A DNA stretch of 64,000 nt from Atrichornis clamosus (lineage: Eukaryota > Chordata > Aves > Passeriformes > Menuridae): NCBI GenBank assembly GCA_013400975.1, contig WBMZ01010237.1:62001-126000 (forward strand), written 5' to 3'. The position numbers and the translations under genes are program-made. Of the stretch, positions 60,501 through 64,000 are shown piece after piece. Under the pieces are notes generated by a model. That model had not been told where the DNA came from, made no database searches, and was given only the letters and a program-made list of their open reading frames with translations. Positions within the stretch are counted from its first letter, which is position 1; the number at the start of each line of letters is the position of its first letter.

Positions 60501-63500
60501 GATGGAGAGCAAGGTGTGCTGCAGGGCTGAGCAGAGAGAGTCCAGGATGCCCCTGGAGATCACTTGGGTCATGCTGAGCCATGATACAGGAGGTGCCAAG
60601 TCCTCTTACCCTGGACTGATTTTCATGGAGTCTTCACCATACTAATCTCAGCCTGAGGAGCTGAGGAAGTCTTGGCAGGGAGTTTGCTACCACTTATGCC
60701 TGGGGCCAACACAAACTATGCAGCTGCAAAAAATCTATGGAGACAAGCAAAGTGTCCCGAAGCGGCAGAGAAGTGCCGTTCACAGATATTCTGTGGGCTG
60801 GGGTGATGAAGGGCCCCAGTCCCAGAGCACAGGTTTAGGGACCACAGATGAGGGGCAGAGATGGGGTGGGAAGGTTTGCTCTGTGGGCAGTACCCTGGGA
60901 ATCTCAGCTCTTTGCTGTTAACACCCATGATGTGAGCAATGAACCCCCATGTTTCACTCCCCAGTCCGGCCCCACTGAAGTTACCAGTTCAGCCACCATC
61001 CATCCCCAGGGGAGCCAGGGCCCCAAGCCTTTTGCAGTGAGTACTGCAGTCAGTGCTTTCAAAAGCTCAAACTGTGCACCGGCTGCTCAGCAGATATGAG
61101 AGCAGCTTAACACTCCCTTGCCAAACTTAAATCCCCTCTTTTTGCTTCAGCATAATCCCCTTTTCTGCCTCAGGAATGTCCATTTCCGCAAGCAACTTCT
61201 AAGGCTTTCCGGACTGCCAATATTGCACACAAGATCCTCTGCCTTTGCTCAGAGCAGGCACAGCCAGCTGAAATGCTGCCATTAAAAGCTCACAACAAAG
61301 ACAGCATGCGAGATGCACTCCTTTCCAGCAGTGCAGAGCTTGCTTTCTTTCCCCCTCCTGAAGCTTGGCAAAAAAGCAGAGCATGTTGTGCTCCAAAGAT
61401 ATTTCCGTACAGGAGAGATTTCTCTAGAAGAGCAGGGCCAGAAGGAAACATTATTAAACTCAAAATCTCCTTACCCTCCCAAGCTCTTTGTCCTCCAGAG
61501 CCAGCACTCCTGTGCTCTCCGTGAACAGCTTCACCTTCACTGCAGGAAGTGCGTGGGTTGTCGTGAAGTCTCCTTGGGTGCCCCAGCTGTGAAAAGAAGG
61601 ACAGAGGGATGTTCAGCTCAGCTGGCAGGTCAGCAGCAACACTGCTCAGGCATGAAATAGTTAACCCAAAATGTGTCTTAACACAAGCCAAAGTGGTTGG
61701 GTTGTCTGAGTGACAAGGGCATTAATTATCTTCTTCGGGAAATGTGGGACAGATGTTGGGAAAACTCATGATGGTTCTTGGGGGAAAAGAAGAGAGAATT
61801 TGGGAGCAGCATGAAACCAAGTTTAAGAGAACTTTCTTATTTAGAAAGAACAGTATGTCTCCTGCAGCATCAGCCTGTGTAGTCACAAGAGAAGTAGAGG
61901 ATTGAAGACATCTGCACCCAGGACGTCTGTAATCACTCACGCCTCTGCTCCTCTCTTGGCTAACTAAACCCTCCTTTCCAGGCTGAGAGCGAGGCTTGCT
62001 TTCTCTTAAGAAACTGCAATTTAACCTGGGTCATCTCGCAAGTCTCAGCCCAGCCCAAGTTTAAGTTCAAGTCATTATGTCTGGAGTAATCCTAGTTTGT
62101 TGGGGCTGCAGAGCAGGACACCAGTTTCTTGTGGGTGGGACGGCAAAGGGCCAGGAAGATGCACCTCTCCAACTACACAAGGAACCAGCATCTACTGTTT
62201 GTACTCCGTGAGTCATTCCATGGCTTGGAAAGGAGTGCTATGGAGGCTGAATTATCCACAGCCTCTAGACATGCCTGTCTCTAGAGGACATCTACAAGTT
62301 TCTGCAACCACAAGTTGCTGAAGTACCAAAGAACATGAATGCATTTTGTGTGGGACCCTGCCAAGAGCAAGCCATGAGCAACACCTCTGAATGATGTGGT
62401 GGAACACAACTGCAACCCACAATGCTGCAAGTCAGAGGAAGGATTATGCCATATCTCACTAAACACTTCAATTCATCCTCACTCTATTAATGACCATTTC
62501 TCATTTTACGCTGTCCTCAAACTAGATCCTTTGCTGAAGAAAGGCAGTTCTCTCAAAAAGGCTCAGAAGATGTGGTCCAGCAACTAGATGTTCCTCAGAG
62601 ACAAACACCAAACAGCAGGTTTGGCATTTCGAAAGCTATCACAAAAAACAATTTACTCCTCCTTGTGCTTTAGGAGTATGGGTTTATGCTTTGCTCTCCA
62701 CTGAGCAAATCTTGTCCAACCCTGAGCTCAGGGATGAGCTGTGTTCAGCACAGAGCTGATTAACGAACTTGGGTTCTTCATCAGCTTTGCTCTGAAGCTT
62801 CCTCTCCTGGTGTTACTGTTTCACATGTTTCATTTTTTATGATGATGCATCAAATTGCCACCAGTGCCAGAGGGCAGAGGTTTGGCATAAATGAAATACA
62901 GCACTACAGGTCCAGTCCTCTATATTACATCTTTTTCATGTGTGAGCCGTCAGCTACCTAATAAATGTTTTAAGTGTAAGAACCAAGAAACAACTTTATT
63001 TTCTAATCACAGTTTCAGGTCACAGGTTATGTTATCTCTCTTAAAATACTGTGTTGTCACCAGGAGGGAAAGTAGGAAGACTATCTCGTTTTGGGTAAGA
63101 GGAAAAAGTAAGAAAATATCCAACCTTACACTGTGTATTTTGACAGCATCTGCTTTATAGAACTCATATCTCTGTTTACTATTAAAAAGCTCTTATTTGC
63201 TGAAGCATTCCCAGACCATATGTTATCAACAAATGTTACTAACCAAATACAAACAGTAATTTTCATTAGGTTTCCTTCATGGGAACAACATTAACCACAA
63301 AGGGAATAAATGTTTCAAATGACAGTAAACATACATAGCAAACCCTTGACAACACTGTGGTGCTTACATATCCATACCCCCCAAAACCCTGAAAAGATCT
63401 GCGCCAACAAATGGAGACCATCAAAAGTTGGGTTTTGTCCTGGTTGGAGCCTGTGGTGATGTCATTAGTTGCCATAGTGATGCTCAGCATAAGGCCATAA

Positions 63501-64000
63501 TTTGTGTCACTGAAACATCATTTGTATTCAATCTGAGTACCCAGTTTATCTGGGCTGTGTATTAAATTATTGTTCAGAAAATTAGCTCTGGACAGTAGCT
63601 AGGTATTAGGATCTTCTGAGGGACTAGCAGTGTAATGGTTTCATTCCCCTATTTAATCATTAAGCAGGTTATCACTGTAGGAGTTCATTTGTTGGGAAGG
63701 TGCATTGGGACCCATTCTGGGCAAATCTCATGAAGTAGCCATGCTATCTTGTCCCCCTATCACAGAGCTCATGCTGACACTTGAAAGCAATAAAACATCT
63801 GCAAATGAGGACAAACAAATGTCATTCTGGCCAAAAGGATACATACATATAGATGGATGCATATATGTGTACACACACCACAAGAAAGGTATGCAAGCAA
63901 AAAAACCTGACTATTTCCTCAGTCAGGACCATTATTAACTGCCTGAATCCTGCCTGAACCCCTCAGCCCAGAATTTCCTATTGCCCAGTGCATCCCAAGG
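57564..64000 (-). other. CADPS: CADPS intron upstream of first visible exon (partial)
   Basis: Intron sequence. It ends with a good acceptor (cttacag) just before 57563. I looked for the preceding CADPS exon (segment ending near [10 protein letters not shown]) and did not see it, so it probably lies beyond 64000. Moderately GC-rich patches occur around 58980-59360 and 59440-59640, with only overlapping chance reading frames. A short TA/CA-rich stretch lies near 63840-63885. No gene was recognised on either strand. Confidence 0.8.

Larger units (their letters stand above)
1..64000 (-). other. CADPS: CADPS gene, internal part (both ends outside window)
   Basis: The whole window appears to lie inside one minus-strand gene. 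Ten core exons join without a frame break and follow the order of the CADPS protein, roughly its residues 470 to 910. CADPS is a cytosolic and peripheral membrane protein that primes dense-core and synaptic vesicles for calcium-triggered exocytosis. It uses a C2 domain, a PH domain that binds PI(4,5)P2, and a MUN domain that works with SNAREs. Here only the end of the C2 region, the PH domain and the linker up to the MUN domain are present. Transcription runs from high to low coordinates, so the promoter lies beyond 64000 and the MUN exons and 3' UTR lie below position 1. Residues that differ between the paralogues match CADPS and not CADPS2. Confidence 0.96.

Noticed and set aside
1..64000. 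tRNA, rRNA, CRISPR or bacterial-type operons
   Set aside because: No cloverleaf, array or operon structure was seen; the sequence is intron-rich vertebrate DNA.

Overview
The window is a stretch of vertebrate genomic DNA, most likely from a bird. It holds part of one gene, CADPS (CAPS1, calcium-dependent activator protein for secretion), read on the minus strand. Ten short exon islands with consensus splice sites join in a single open frame (1,251 nt, 417 codons). They spell the known CADPS order: end of the C2 region, the whole PH domain, and the linker leading to the MUN/MHD1 domain. The paralogue CADPS2 is excluded by residues such as [19 protein letters not shown] and [17 protein letters not shown]. 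The bird assignment is inference: introns are far shorter than in mammals, interspersed repeats are sparse, no mammalian SINE is recognisable, and small CpG-rich patches lie in otherwise AT-rich introns.

Layout in transcript order, from high to low coordinates: 64000-57564 is upstream intron; 57424-57563 codes the post-C2 segment; 55357-55423, 47383-47491 and 46093-46305 code the PH domain; 34911-35047, 29610-29797, 19494-19595, 18609-18672 and 17727-17850 code the PH-to-MUN linker; 15265-15333 is the known-type optional exon GKKREMYEHPVF...; 5470-5576 codes [18 protein letters not shown]...; 5469-1 is downstream intron. Neither end of the gene is inside the window. No second gene, RNA gene or intact mobile element was recognised.

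The most interesting result is two further exon-like islands that are not part of the CADPS protein as I know it. Their reading frame, splice signals and phase all fit. At 28395-28550 (156 nt, phase 2-2) lies a Ser/Ala/Glu then Lys-rich segment. At 7976-8083 (108 nt, phase 1-1) lies a proline-rich segment with a tandem CAGCAG acceptor. With the 69-nt exon they make three frame-preserving optional exons in the PH-MUN linker, which could give up to eight linker variants. A GC-AG intron after the exon at 34911-35047 is forced by the reading frame. TGCATG (Rbfox-type) elements lie beside two of the optional exons.

The rest is intron: microsatellites, homopolymers, a 62-bp-period duplication containing a perfect inverted repeat, a G-quadruplex-prone tract on the sense strand, several palindromes and a few CpG-rich patches. 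Exon boundaries were derived by eye from splice consensus and phase; nothing was aligned or searched.
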